From positions 72,203,131 to 72,267,130 of the forward strand of contig OX578279.1 in NCBI GenBank assembly GCA_951217055.1: a DNA stretch of 64,000 bases, read 5' to 3'. This document shows, in pieces, positions 13,422 through 23,945 of the stretch. The notes beneath the pieces were generated by a model that saw nothing but the letters and a program-made list of their open reading frames with translations, searched no databases and was not told the DNA's origin. Numbering within the stretch: the first letter of the stretch is position 1; every line of letters begins with the position of its first letter. Both the position numbers and the translations under genes were made by a program. The DNA is from Gerris lacustris. Lineage: Eukaryota > Arthropoda > Insecta > Hemiptera > Gerridae.

Positions 13422-13527
13422 GATCAAGATTATGATTAATAATTTTAATAAATCGTTTAAGACATTGATATGGAGTATAAATAATTAATCTCTGTTTGAC
13501 AACATATTAACGTTTTAGAGTAAATTT

Positions 13528-13839
13528 TTAATCTCTCTTTCGACAACTTCTTAACCTCCGAAATTTTAAAATCTTTTTGTTTGTGTTCAGAGCCTTTTGA
13601 AGAAATAAATGGTAATCAGACGATGTCAGAAGTCGGGAGGATACTGTAGGCGTCTTAGAACTTTTCCACACAAACTCAGCTAGTTTTCCTTGAGTAGACA
13701 AAGAGACACGAGCCTTTACATTGTGGCGTTGCAAAATTATGCATTGTTGTCTAAAGATAGTAACTCTTTGGCGGTTTCTATCCAAATCTTGAACCTGTAT
13801 GATAGAGAAGAAGTTATCATTCCATATTGCAAATGTCAT
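13528..13839 (-). pseudogene. Mariner transposase, degraded C-terminal fragment
   Basis: The 103-codon frame contains STQGKLAEFVWKSSKTP and LLTSSDYHLFLQKALN in the order and spacing of the end of the mariner catalytic domain, normally HDNARPH...KL-E-W-V--HPPYSPDLAPSDYHLF. The third catalytic Asp (SDYHLF) is present. The second, in HDN, is not: the frame reads RHNVKAR there. The PYSPDLAP block is scrambled. The N-terminal part is absent upstream (above 13839). It is a dead fragment, and I cannot tell whether it shares a lineage with the element at 5719-6302. Confidence 0.75.
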
Positions 13840-13965
13840 ACCACTTGGATTGAAAATTAACCCAAAACTATTTGATAGTACGACGAGCTAGTGACATTAC
13901 GATATAGTCTATGATACTGTGATATAATCTCTACAATAATTTCATTTAACCGTCTTTACATTGTC

Positions 13966-14668
13966 TGAAGATTAAGAGCGCAAGTGGAGTTGATATCAAT
14001 ATAGAATAATAAAAATGGAAAGCCTCTCCACTAATTAAATGTTTATTTAACAGAACTAGCTTTCGGCCTCTCGGCCATCATCAGTGCCTACAATAAGAAA
14101 CAAACAACTACGTAAGAATTTTACAATCACAAGCAGGTCAGCACAATAAAAATTCCAAAAAGTTAAAAAGTTAAAAAGAAGTTAATAAACGTTTAATAAA
14201 TAAAATTAGAGGTAACAATAAAAATAATAAGTAAATGTAAACGAAGGGGAAACAATTAAATAACCAGAATAATATGATCAAACAAAAGTGACATAATAAT
14301 TAAAAATTATTATGTCAAAAATTATAATAATGTAAAATTGTAATGAATAATAATTTTGATTATTATGTCACTTTTGTTTGATCATATTATTCTGGTTATT
14401 TAATTGTTTCCCCTTCGTTTACATTATTTATAATTTATTATTTACTTATTATTTTTATTGTTACCTCTAATTTTATTTATTTAACGTTTATTAACTTCTT
14501 CTTAACTTTTTGGAATTTTTATTGTGCTGAACTGCTTGTGTTTGTAAAATTCTTACGTAGTTGTTTGTTTCTTATTGTAGGCACTGATGATGGCCGAGAG
14601 GCCAAAAGCTAGTTCTGTTAAATAAACATTTAATTAGTGGAGAGGCTTTCCATTTTTATTATTCTATA
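13966..14668. mobile_element. Large palindromic element, Penelope-like
   Basis: Two arms of about 300 bp (13999-~14300 and ~14370-14669) are near-perfect inverted copies around a short AT centre. TCTTTACATTGTC lies on both sides (13953-13965 and 14669-14681), which looks like a 13-bp target duplication with ~33 bp of unpaired sequence at the left. Each arm holds GGCCATCATCAGTGCC or its complement, a motif I associate with the terminal repeats of Penelope-like retroelements, which often insert in inverted pairs. No reverse transcriptase is present. Other foldback classes remain possible. Confidence 0.55.
14057..14092 (-). ncRNA. Hammerhead-ribozyme-like core in the left arm
   Basis: Read on the minus strand the sequence is CACTGATGATGGCC, GAGA, GGCCGAAAGC. 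It has the conserved CUGAUGA and GAAA boxes either side of a GGCC/GGCC helix closed by a GNRA-type GAGA loop, as in hammerhead stem II. Penelope-like elements are known to carry minimal hammerheads. I could not find a convincing UH cleavage site and stem I, and the helix has one unpaired U. It may be a relic. The right-arm copy (14583-14610, plus) has AAAA in place of GAAA. Confidence 0.35.
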
Positions 14669-14689
14669 TCTTTACATTGTCATGACTAT

Positions 14690-15540
14690 CTGATTGATAA
14701 ATAATAATAATTATTAATTGCTCCAAGTAAGAGCAATAGAGAAAATTTCAATTGTTTATCTAAAGAACATGACAGAAGTTCCTCCCCCAAGTTCTTCGTA
14801 GTCTAGAAATTTTGCTAGATGTCCTAAAAAACGATATCCACTGTTCAAGTATTTAGTTCATAAATTTCAATATAATAAAATAAATGGGTTATCAATAATA
14901 AAAAAAAAATAAAATAAAATTCCTATTTAAAGCGAAAGAGTGTATGTGTATAATTTAATTTTTAGATATAACAAGTAAGTAATCAACAGTATCTCTTCAT
15001 TTAAGGTGAATTTATCTGAATGGCTACTATGCTGCTTCAAAATGAAGCTTCTCAGCTTAAAGTTTAGGAAAAGATCTGACTTTGATTTTCGTTTTTTTTC
15101 TTTTTCTTTTCTATCTTTCTTTTTCTTGTGGGCCCTTCAACTTGGAAGGACCCTAACTTTTACCCTTCTTGTACTGCTGCCCTTAATACAGACTTACAAA
15201 CTAAATTATCGGAGAAAAAGGGCAACATTCACTTGATTTGGGAATTTTTATACTAGAAAAGACACATGATATAATAAAATATTATACGAAAAATTGTTAT
15301 ATATTTAACAATATTATTAAAATTGGGGAAAAAAATGTATATAACTTATCAAAAAAATCATTTTTAATGGTTAAAACAGAGCTGAAATTATTAAATTATA
15401 AACAATATGTTCTGTTCACTCATTTCGCTGATAAATATTTTCTTTATTTCATTTAGAGATATTATTGTCTTATAAAATTCTGATATTTTAGTTCACAATT
15501 AGTGGCAGTCTTATATTATGAAAAAGTAAAAGAAGACAAA
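14690..15540. other. Unassigned stretch
   Basis: The frames at 15006-15236 and 15238-15456 have low-complexity or AT-driven composition. I do not recognise either. Confidence 0.4.
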
Positions 15541-15542
15541 TA

Positions 15543-15869
15543 GTCCAGGAGATAGCGTGCAAAAAAAGTGTCTGACTAACATCATACTAGAATTATATGT
15601 ATAGTATAATCTTTTGGAGCCTTTTAAGAATATGTGGTCGTTTTAAGAATATGAAGTTCGTCTGCGGGACACAACTTGGCAATCGGCATTTGAAAAAAAA
15701 AAAACCGGTGGAGAGCGGTCATGTCCTGCATTAAAAATTAGTTAGTACACCAAAATTCATGTCGATGATAGTTCGTCACTTGATAAGTGACCACTTTGAT
15801 TTGGAGTAATACTTGAAAACTTTTAGCTTGATGTTAGTCAAACACTTTTTTGCACGCTATCTCCTGGAC
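15543..15869. mobile_element. MITE with ~42-bp terminal inverted repeats, TA duplication
   Basis: The left end GTCCAGGAGATAGCGTGCAA and the following ~22 bp are matched by the reverse complement of the right end with three or four differences. TA flanks both sides (15541-15542 and 15870-15871), compatible with Tc1/mariner-type insertion. The 240-bp interior has no coding sequence. Confidence 0.8.
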
Positions 15870-15871
15870 TA

Positions 15872-16834
15872 ATAAATTTGTACATCCATAGAGTTAGAAA
15901 GAAGGAGAAGTAGAAAAAAGGAGAGTTGTCAATGACTAATTAATCAAAGTCATTAAATTTAACTATTTTAAAAATTGGTTAACTAATCATTTTTTAAAAA
16001 TAATAGCTGATGCATGTATTACATTTGGTTTATTCATAGGTAATTAATAATTAAAACTTTCATTTAAAAATATATCTACGTATTTATAGAACAATTATTT
16101 GTAAGGGTCCAAATTATTTATTTATTTATTTATTTAGGATAATATAACAAGAAAGCATACATAGGAATTGTTAGTACATTATACATCAAATTTGCAAATA
16201 ATTTCTTCAAATTTGTTTTGCTGGCCGCAAAAGCAAAAGCTTGAGCGTGGCTCAGCTATTTAAGACTAATTCACATAAATGTGCTTTTATAGTTTAAACA
16301 AGTTGGTAGGATTTCTTTAAATCAATGAACAATCAAACTAGTGTTTACTTAACACTACATAGACTAGAATTATCCAGATAATTTAAACTAAAATTAAATT
16401 CTGGCACATAAGAAATAAACATGTATTATCAATTTTGGATTTGAATTAAGCTCCTTGATGTTCATTAGTTTCTAAAAGAAGAATTATACTATTTAATAAC
16501 ACCCTATCTATTATTACTTTATCCTTAAACACAAAAATAGTAGTCTAGCTAGAGGACAAAATTGAACACCTTTTTTCACTTATTTTTAAACTTGATTGTA
16601 AAAATACAAGCTTAATTAATAAGCTTTTAAAAAAAGACAATATTATTTTTATGTAAATCATGTCAGTATAGTAAAGCATATTCAAATTTGCTTATTCAAA
16701 GTTGTAAAATTATTATTTTTCTGGTAGACTTTCATTCATACAAATATATTAATATATGTACTTATAATACCTATCTATTATTTAATTCTTTTCTCTATGG
16801 ATGTACCCTGAACAACTTTACCTGTTGTTTTTAT
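15872..16834. other. AT-rich stretch, nothing recognised
   Basis: A short (ATTT)n run sits at ~16114-16136. A GC-richer patch at 16220-16260 (GGCCGCAAAAGCAAAAGC) is unexplained. Confidence 0.4.
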
Positions 16835-16941
<107 letters not shown>

Positions 16942-16958
16942 ACATAATTTTGAGATAT

Positions 16959-17159
16959 TTATGTTGACATGCGATGTGCTATACAACATGAACATGGTAC
17001 CTTATAGTGAGTGTGCAGCGAGTGAGCAGCAGGTTGTGATGGTGTGTTTGAGCTGAACCATCCAGACGACGACGCAACGACGAGAATAGCAGCCAGTAGG
17101 AAGATCAGTATGACGAACAGCGTAAGTAGCTTACTTCGTGATGATAATACCATCGCCAT
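16959..17159 (-). CDS. Candidate first coding exon, membrane-anchored protein
   Basis: This is the best candidate for host coding sequence in the window. The start at 17159 has a good context (ATCATGGCG, A at -3 and G at +4). The product begins MAMVLSSRSK, followed by an ~20-residue hydrophobic segment (residues ~11-30, LLTLFVILIFLLAAILVV), then GWFSSNTPSQPAAHSLHTHYK. A short basic N-terminus before one helix suggests a signal anchor, as in type II membrane proteins, or the first helix of a multi-pass protein. GC content is clearly above the flanks. The frame continues to 16959, but after the HTHYK codons there is a plausible splice donor (AAG|GTACC, ~17008). The residues beyond it may therefore be intron. 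I do not recognise the family, and no second exon was found. Confidence 0.45.
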   Translation of the reverse strand: MAMVLSSRSKLLTLFVILIFLLAAILVVASSSGWFSSNTPSQPAAHSLHTHYKVPCSCCIAHRMST

Positions 17160-17409
17160 GATTAATCCAAAGTTTTAAAAATCACCAACAATCAACAACC
17201 GACACTTAACTTTTAATATCAAATCAAAAATGAAATTAACGGATAAGCATTTTGTACTTAAAAATATTTATATTAAAAACTAATAAAGTCCAATAATTTA
17301 TTTTTAATATTTACTTCACATTAATACTTACTTATTTTACAAATAATTATTAGGTTTTCTATAATGATCGATAAAAACTATTAGAAAAACCTTTTAGAGA
17401 AAGCTCACT

Positions 17410-17775
17410 TCAACCTATTAATAATTTTAAATAAATGATTAATTTAATAATTTAAAATAAATGATTAATTTAATAATTTAAAATAAATGATTAATTTAAT
17501 AATTTAAAATAAATGATTAATTTAATAATTTAAAATAAATTTTTAATTTAATAATTTAAAATAAATTATTAATTTAAAATAAATGATTAATTTAATAATT
17601 TAAAATAAATTATTAATTTAATACATTTAAAATAAATGATTAATTTAAAATAAATTATTAATTTCATAATTTAAAATAAATTATTAATTTCATAATTTAA
17701 AATAAATTATTAATTTCATAATTTAAAATAAATTATTAATTTAATAATTTAAAATAAATTATTAATTTATTATAT
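17410..17775. repeat. 26-bp AT-only tandem repeat
   Basis: Units of AATAATTTAAAATAAATGAT plus TAATTT recur with small indels for about 360 bp, with hardly any G or C. Units switch between AAATGATT and AAATTATT variants. Confidence 0.9.
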
Positions 17776-17939
17776 TATGAAAAAATATAAATATATACAT
17801 ATATATTTTATGAGGAATGGTAAAAAATTTAATTAAAATCGATTATAATTCTGGTTTATATAAAAGTGTGGTTTCTTTTTAAATAAAAACAAAAATATAT
17901 TTAATAAAATATAATTCATATAGTTAATAAAACTGAAAG

Positions 17940-18050
17940 AGAAATAGTGTTGTGCATATTTGTGAGGCACATGGCTTCCTTGCGTACTATTATTAGAACG
18001 AAATGTCCACATGAGTTTTGGCCTGATTCGATTCCCAGTGAGGGTACACT
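17940..18050 (+). repeat. Possible tRNA-related SINE fragment
   Basis: TGATTCGATTCCCAGTG resembles a B-box and T-arm, and it is followed by a family E repeat. The upstream GGCACATGGCTTCCTTGCG is echoed at 34349-34372 (AGCACATAGCTTCCTCG). The A-box is unconvincing. Confidence 0.35.
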
Positions 18051-18310
18051 TATTTTTAAGCAATAATAAATGTTCGCAGAAAGTTGAAATTGAATATGGG
18101 TCATAAAATGGGCTACTTGTGACCTACAATTCACATACTATTAAAATAGGTCTAGTAGTTTTCAATATATGATGATACGTAAAAAATGCTGAACAACATA
18201 CCGACAGTTAGAAACGAAAGAAAATAATTTCCCTAACGTCTGGAAAAAGATTTATGTAAAAGAATTGTTGAATTCGGAGACATAAAAAAAATCGTTCTTT
18301 GGAATGACGA
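18051..18310. repeat. Dispersed repeat family E, copy 2 (diverged)
   Basis: GTTGAAATTGAATATGGGTC, GGGCTACTTGTGACCTAC, an AAAATAGGTCTAGTAGTTTT block and TTTCCCTAACGTCTGGAA follow the order of the 4330-4690 copy. The GACAGACA stretch has decayed. Confidence 0.55.
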
Positions 18311-18396
18311 CTCCGTTGCCAGTAAGATCTAATTATGACTATATTTGAACTGACATTAAAATACTAATGTTGATACTCAATTTTTACAAGTTATTG

Positions 18397-18771
18397 GTAG
18401 TATTCATACTACGGGCCGTTTAAATTTAAATTTAAATCAAATTATAATTACTATTTATAAAAGGAGACAGACAGAGAAAAATAGACTTCAGCGCTGGGGC
18501 TCGAACCACGGACCTCCCCCTCATATCCAGTGTGCGGGAGCTCTAACCAATTTAGCTACACTGAAGAATACTTTCCTCTGACAATATCGATACCTAATCC
18601 CGAATTAAGCTTTCAAATGCTTCTAAAAGTCTTAGAAGTCAACAAATGACATTAGAGCTCCCGCAAACTGGATATGAGGAGGAGGTTCGTGGTTCGAGTC
18701 CTGGCGCTGAAGTCTATTTTTCTCTGTCTTTCTCCCTTTATAAATAGTAATTATAATTTGATTTAAATTAA
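18397..18771. mobile_element. tRNA-like foldback family, copy B
   Basis: It starts with GTAGTATTCATACTAC (18397-18412), then AAATCAAATTATAATTA and GGAGACAGACAGAGAAAAAT. The right arm is the inverted counterpart to ~18771. The left arm carries a complete antisense tRNA-like sequence (18487-18565). The right arm carries a 5'-truncated sense one (~18650-18711). Both tRNA-like units therefore have their 5' heads inside and their tails outside. About 80 bp of unrelated sequence separates them. Confidence 0.85.
18487..18565 (-). pseudogene. tRNA-like sequence in foldback copy B, 79 nt
   Basis: On the minus strand an A-box-like GTAGCTAAATTGGTTAGAGC and a B-box GGTTCGAGCCC are present. The ends TTCAGTG and CGCTGAA form seven acceptor pairs. 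The second pair is T-A here but C-G in the 33349-33420 copy, a compensatory difference. The anticodon/variable region is about 6 nt longer than in that copy, so no clean anticodon arm forms. TCTATTTTTCTC follows as a T-rich tail. Confidence 0.6.
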
Positions 18772-18812
18772 AGATGATAGGTAAAGTCGAAACAAGATTG
18801 AATTGTGGTAGA

Positions 18813-18972
18813 TTAACTTCTTTAAACTGTTACTCCCCTTATAAAAAGAAAAGTGTGATATTCATTCCTTCGTCCCATAGTACACTGGACTAAACATCCC
18901 TTTGTCTTAGTAGTTATTTAGCCATTTATATTCCAAAAAAACAAAGGGGAGTAACAATTTACAGAAGTAACA
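18813..18972. mobile_element. MITE with TGTTACTCCCCTT termini
   Basis: ACTTCTTTAAACTGTTACTC at the left pairs with the right-end AGGGGAGTAACAATTTACAG. The interior contains GTACACTGGACTAAACATCC and CCCTTTGTCTTAGTAGTTAT. The same interior and ends appear at 38653-38795, where the left end has been multiplied into a 74-bp array. No target duplication could be fixed. Confidence 0.75.
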
Positions 18973-19000
18973 TTAACATTATACTAAAAATGCTTATTTT

Positions 19001-19163
19001 AATCAAATTATAATTATTATTAACCAAGGGAGACAGAAAGAGAAAAATACACTCCAGAGCCGGGACTGGAGTCTATTTTTCTCTGTCTGTCTCCCTTTGT
19101 TAATAATAATCAATATAATTTGATTTAAATTCAAATTTAAACTTTCCGTAGAATGAATACTAC
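19001..19163. mobile_element. tRNA-like foldback family, copy C (minimal)
   Basis: AATCAAATTATAATTATT then GGGAGACAGAAAGAGAAAAA read inward from the left. The right side is GGAGTCTATTTTTCTCTGTC to GTAGAATGAATACTAC (19148-19163), a one-mismatch version of the terminal palindrome. Almost nothing remains between the arms: only CCGGGACTGGAG, so the tRNA-like bodies are deleted. Confidence 0.8.
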
Positions 19164-19245
19164 CTAAAACGTAAAAATAAAATTGCTTAGTAACAGTCCA
19201 ATAGTAAACATTTTGTAATAAAATGATTAGAAATCACTTACTAAT

Positions 19246-19249
19246 ATAT

Positions 19250-19341
<92 letters not shown>

Positions 19342-19353
19342 GTGTAGTTTTCA

Positions 19354-19429
<76 letters not shown>

Positions 19430-19449
19430 GTGTAGTTTTCAAGATATAT

Positions 19450-19543
<94 letters not shown>

Positions 19544-19548
19544 GTATG
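19246..19548. repeat. Three (TA)n tracts with a repeated spacer
   Basis: A (CA)n lead is followed by three TA tracts. The spacer CGTGTAGTTTTCAAGATATA occurs twice (19341 and 19429). The repeated spacer shows the array grew by duplication of a spacer-plus-TA unit. Both strands give spurious Tyr-Ile frames. Confidence 0.95.
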
Positions 19549-20492
19549 AATATTAAAATACGTATTTTAACTGAAAACATAAAAATAGCTGAATCGTCAA
19601 ATTATTATAATGATATGAAAAAGCAAATATTACGCGGATCCGAGAAATCTAAAGATATAGACACTATTTTATTTATATATCTATGTATATTATAAATACA
19701 TAAATATTATTTTATTTTTATATTATGTTATAAATTTATGTGTTGTGTATTGTGATATGTATGCGTCTGTGTGCACTCGCGCGTATTTTTACATATTATT
19801 TAAATAAAAATGCAATATCATTCTAACTTTATAAAACCAAAATAGAACCAACAATTTGAATACAAAAATTTGGAGCTGATTAAGCATAAACTTTCTCAAA
19901 AAAGGATGGACTGATAGTTAACTTTTAAATATAACTAGTTAAATAAACCAGAGGAACCCAGTAAAAGCACCAAAGAACGGACTTAAAATAAACAATTCCA
20001 TTTCCAACAAAAGTTTATCAGAAAACACCAGAAATGCCCAGATAAAGATAGTATAAAAAACGTGTTGAAGTCATAGTTTAAGCTCGCTTACGCCTAGTAG
20101 AATATTAAGTCCTTCTTAACCCAACCCTTTAAAAAAGGGAGGGATTTTGCCCTAAAATTCATTGTCTTTGTCACTTTTAACACTTTCGTATCACTTATAT
20201 AATGTTATCACTCTTTTATGTCAGTCCCTTGAAACTCACTAAAACCAAACTTTTAATCCTTCTCGTTAGCTTGCTACGCGAGATGTTTAAATCTTGTACA
20301 CAAAGACACTAGTCTACATATTTTTCACTCAAAAGTTCACTTTGGTTGTAGTTGGGTGAGATAATGGTCCATTTGTAAATTTAAATTTGCTGCATTGTCA
20401 AACATTTTAGAGAAATTTTAAAAATTGTGTAAAAAAAAAAAAAATAAATAAAAGTTGTCCCCGGAAAACTCACATATTCTTAAATATATATG

Positions 20493-20493
<1 letters not shown>
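19549..20493. other. AT-rich stretch, nothing recognised
   Basis: A less AT-rich patch at 20080-20370 contains CCTTTAAAAAAGGG and TAGCTTGCTACGCGAGA. It has no coding potential I can defend. Confidence 0.4.

Positions 20494-20575
<82 letters not shown>
20494..20575. repeat. (TA)n microsatellite
   Basis: About 80 bp of pure TA. Confidence 0.98.
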
Positions 20576-20576
<1 letters not shown>

Positions 20577-20905
20577 CGTAATATTGTACCATTATTTTGA
20601 AGTCTAACGTAAAACTTTGTGAGATCATTAGTTTAGCCAAGTCTACCCCTGTTGAAGTAAGTTCTACTAGGTCTAATACATCCATACATCCATACATCCA
20701 GTACAAGTATAGGGATGTTGTTTGTCTGTCCCCCTATCTATTCTCTGCCTCTTACAAACTCTTTCTTTCCAAAATCACTCAACATGTTTAAATGTAAAAA
20801 CATTTTCTGACTTGTCAATTACTAAAATAGATCATCATTAGAGAAATAGATCAGCGAATTAATAACAATTTAGAATAAACAGATCAAGTGTGTGCTAGTC
20901 AGCAC
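20576..20905. other. Unassigned stretch
   Basis: A short CATACATC repeat (CATCCATACATCCATACATC, ~20680-20700) is the only structure noted. Confidence 0.4.
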
Positions 20906-20911
20906 ACAGCG

Positions 20912-21566
20912 AGGGTCCGTAGGCCACACTATATAGTGTTTAACTGTAAAGTGTATAAACAGTGTTTTTTAAAAATGCTAAAAAGCTTACTTTGAACCAT
21001 TCTAATGGTCTAATATTCTCAAAACACACTCTGATAAAGTATTTTTTGGCCACTGAACCGGACTACAACCATATAAATTCACCGAAAAGACCATAATTAT
21101 AAAAAAACCGTATTTTGTCAATAAAAAATAAAATTAGATTTTTTTCGAAATTTCCAAAAAGTGGTATCTTTACTTTTGGTCGAAGAATGTTCAGGAATTT
21201 TTTCAGATTTTTTGCACTTCACATAAGCGAGATAGAGGGGGGGGGGGGGGGACACGTTTCATACTCGCCTACGCTCGCCCTATCAAAGTTATAACCAAAG
21301 AATTATATATTTTTGTAATCAGCTCGACGTACCCTTTCATATGATACCCCTCAAGGTGTCGAAAAAAAATTAAAAAGTTTTTTTACCCTAATTTTTTTGA
21401 AAAATATTTTTTTTAAGTCGCAATATTTTTAAAATATGTGGGCAGGTACAAGACACATACATGCCAAATTTCAAAGTGATCGAAAGGTGTAGCCGTGAGA
21501 GCACGCGAGAGGACGGACGGACAGACACACGCAGGAAAATATAAGGGTCCTTGGTTTTGCCTACGG
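20912..21566. repeat. Dispersed repeat family D, copy 1
   Basis: GGGTCCGTAGGC near the left and GCCTACGGATCC near the right form short inverted ends. The interior has GTGGGCAGGTACAAGACACA, CCAAATTTCAAAGTGATCGA, GGACGGACGGACAGACAC and ATAAGGGTCCTTGGTTTTGC. The arrangement parallels 35215-35590 and 39796-40166. A run of 15 G lies inside (21237-21251). The class is unknown to me. Confidence 0.6.
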
Positions 21567-22049
21567 ATCCTAAAAACAAATTGAGTGAAATAATATATAT
21601 CAATTTCAAATTTCTAGGATTCCTCCAATTGCTGTAGAATTATGATGAGTTAATAGAGCAATGACATAATGACAAAACGTTAGGATCATACATCTTATGA
21701 GGTAATATGGGCAGAGGTGTGAAATTTGTACATTTTTGGTTGTTTGTAATGAACTCTATTACATATCTAAGAAGCTTTAATAAGACAATATGGGGGGGGG
21801 GGGGTCCAAAATGCCTTGAGATGGTTCCAGTAAAGCAGGGTTTCTCAACCTGTCAGGCTCTGTGCCCCCCCCCCCCCTCCCTTGAAACACTGATGGGAGG
21901 TCACGCCCCTCCCTCACAATATTTAGTCAATAGATGTAGTAAAATTGGAATATTGAACTAAGGCTGATTAGGTTATCATCAGTTAACTTGCTATACAGAT
22001 TTTCTTGTCTTGAAGTCATCAAAAAAAATGTCAACAACTTTTAAGTTAA

Positions 22050-22807
22050 ACTAGGCATCGCGTGGCTTTATCATTGAAGCGAGCGTATTGCAATGAAATA
22101 CTGAATATTGAAATTTATTAATCATGATGAATGTCATAGTTGAAGATAAGTGGAAGAGGGTAGTGTAGGGAAGAGTGGGGGTACTCGGTACAAAGCTTTA
22201 CTTCCTAAACAAACCTATAGACTTACGACTATAACAATCTTTACCACCCGCGGTAGCTTTTAAACAATTATTATAAATGTATCTCGTCACTACGCAAAGA
22301 ATTTTGCTTGTATCAAGTTGACATTTTGCATACCTGTTTCAATTGTGCATTAGATGGTGTATATGAAGTTTTATTAAAATCGATACGTTAGAACGTAAGA
22401 TATCGGTAAAAAGGTTGTTTTCTCTATTATAAACGTTTAGGTCCGCTTTAATAGTTTTAGCGATCTTTATTAAGTCATAGCGGTGTCGCTGTTGGTTTTA
22501 GTAAAAAATGTTATTTGGAAATAATGTTCGTCTCATCGAATAGATGATGATAGAATCTTTTCCCGTCCTGAAATTCCAATTTAATTTTTGTACCTCTCGT
22601 TTACGCGAGCGTTGCGCGCGAACTCATGGACGGATCACGCTGTCCAACGAACTTAGCCTGAGTATTAGTAAGAGGAACAAGTATACCAAATTTCAACTAA
22701 ATCGGTCAACTTTTACTCAAGTTATCGTCACACGCGTGAACGTTACTGACAGACAGACACGGAGCATATTTCGTTGAATGTAGGAAGCTCGCTACGCTCG
22801 CTTCAAT
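22050..22807. mobile_element. Family F foldback repeat, copy 1
   Basis: It starts ACTAGGCATCGCGTGGCTTT, with ATTGAAGCGAGCGT just inside. It ends CTACGCTCGCTTCAAT, giving a ~14-bp inverted repeat. The interior includes TTTCAATTGTGCATTAGATG, CGTTAGAACGTAAGATATCG, CCAAATTTCAACTAAATCGG and GACAGACAGACACGGAGCAT. No coding sequence is evident. Confidence 0.8.
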
Positions 22808-22821
22808 AATCTAGCTAACAT

Positions 22822-23496
22822 ACTAGGCATCGCGTGGCTCTATCATTGAAGCGAGCATATAGTAATAAATATGTATTGAATATTGAAAAAAAAGATTATT
22901 GTGAATCATGATGAGTTGATAGATAATGGGTCTGGTAGTAGTGCAGCGGCTAGTAGTAAGGGAACCACCCCGCATTCTTACTATTCCTCTAACTACACAT
23001 CTCTATTTCAATATTTATAATTTGTATCTCATTGCTACAAACAAACTACTGCATGTATCAAATTGAAATTTTGCATGCCTGTTTCAATTGTGCATCAGAT
23101 GGTGTCTATGAAGTTTTATTAAAATCGTTACGTTAGAACGTAAGATATCGGTAAAAAGGTTGTTTTCTCTATTTTAAACGTTTAGGCCCGCTTTAATAGT
23201 TTTAGCGATCTTTATTAATTCATAGCGGTGTCGCTGTTGGTTTTACTAAAAAATGTTATTTGAAAAAAATGTTCGTCTCATCGAATAGATGATGATAGAA
23301 TCTTTTCCCGTCCTGAAATTCCAATTTAATTTTTGAACCTCTCGTTTACGCGAGCGTTGCGCGCGAACTCTTGGACGGATCACGCTGTCCAACGAACTTA
23401 GCCTGAGTATTAGTAAGAGGATCATGTATACCAAATTTCAACTAAATCGGTCAACTTTTACTCAAGTTATCGTCACACGCGTGAACGTTACTGACT

Positions 23497-23540
<44 letters not shown>

Positions 23541-23588
23541 CGGAGCATATTTCGTTGAATGTAGGAAGCTCGCTACGCTCGCTTCAAT
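22822..23588. mobile_element. Family F foldback repeat, copy 2 (tandem)
   Basis: It is a direct repeat of 22050-22807 with about 772 bp between equivalent points and 14 bp between the copies. It begins with the same ACTAGGCATCGCGTGGCT and ends with the same GCTCGCTACGCTCGCTTCAA. The internal GACA microsatellite has expanded to about eleven units (~23496-23540). A diverged third copy lies at 29240-29850. Confidence 0.85.
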
Positions 23589-23589
23589 T

Positions 23590-23945
23590 ACCTATGGACA
23601 ACCAATGAACTTCTGAGTGAAAAAGAAGACTTTCTTGGTCACTTTTTTCTTGACACAACGCCTCAAAGAGTCTAGTGTTCAAAGCGGTGGATTTGACACG
23701 GTTCACTATTTTAATTGCTGACATGCTAAAGCTGTGAATGATAACAGTGAGAACCGATTATTTTAGGATTTTGTTTTTAGCCAATGCTATAAATCCTGAT
23801 CGGCATCCCGTCATGGCTTTGGTCTCGATCAGTACATATTCCAACAACTTTCTCCCAAGGAAGGTCATTAGCAGCTAAAAAAGTATGAAGAGCAGAAAAA
23901 ATATATCAACCGCTTTAATTGCCATTTGAGAGATTTTGAAAACAA
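23590..23945 (-). pseudogene. hAT transposase remnant (ZBED/SCAND3-like)
   Basis: Three blocks appear in the correct order but different frames: FLAANDLPWEKVVGICTD (~23890-23836), then TKAMTGCRSGFIALAKN (~23830-23775), then SAIKIVNRVKSTALNTRLFE and LLFHSEVHWLS (~23730-23591). They match the catalytic domain of hAT transposases of the ZBED5/SCAND3/FAM200 type, including the CTD aspartate and the H-EV-WLS motif. At least two frameshifts separate the blocks, and the C-terminal dimerisation region is gone where family F inserted. The gene is dead. N-terminal zinc-finger and earlier catalytic parts are not visible. Confidence 0.85.

Noticed and set aside
15006..15236. 76-codon ORF with a hydrophobic Phe/Ser-rich centre resembling a signal peptide
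   Set aside because: The hydrophobic part is the translation of a T-rich low-complexity run (TTTTTTCTTTTTCTTTTC), and no flanking gene structure supports it.
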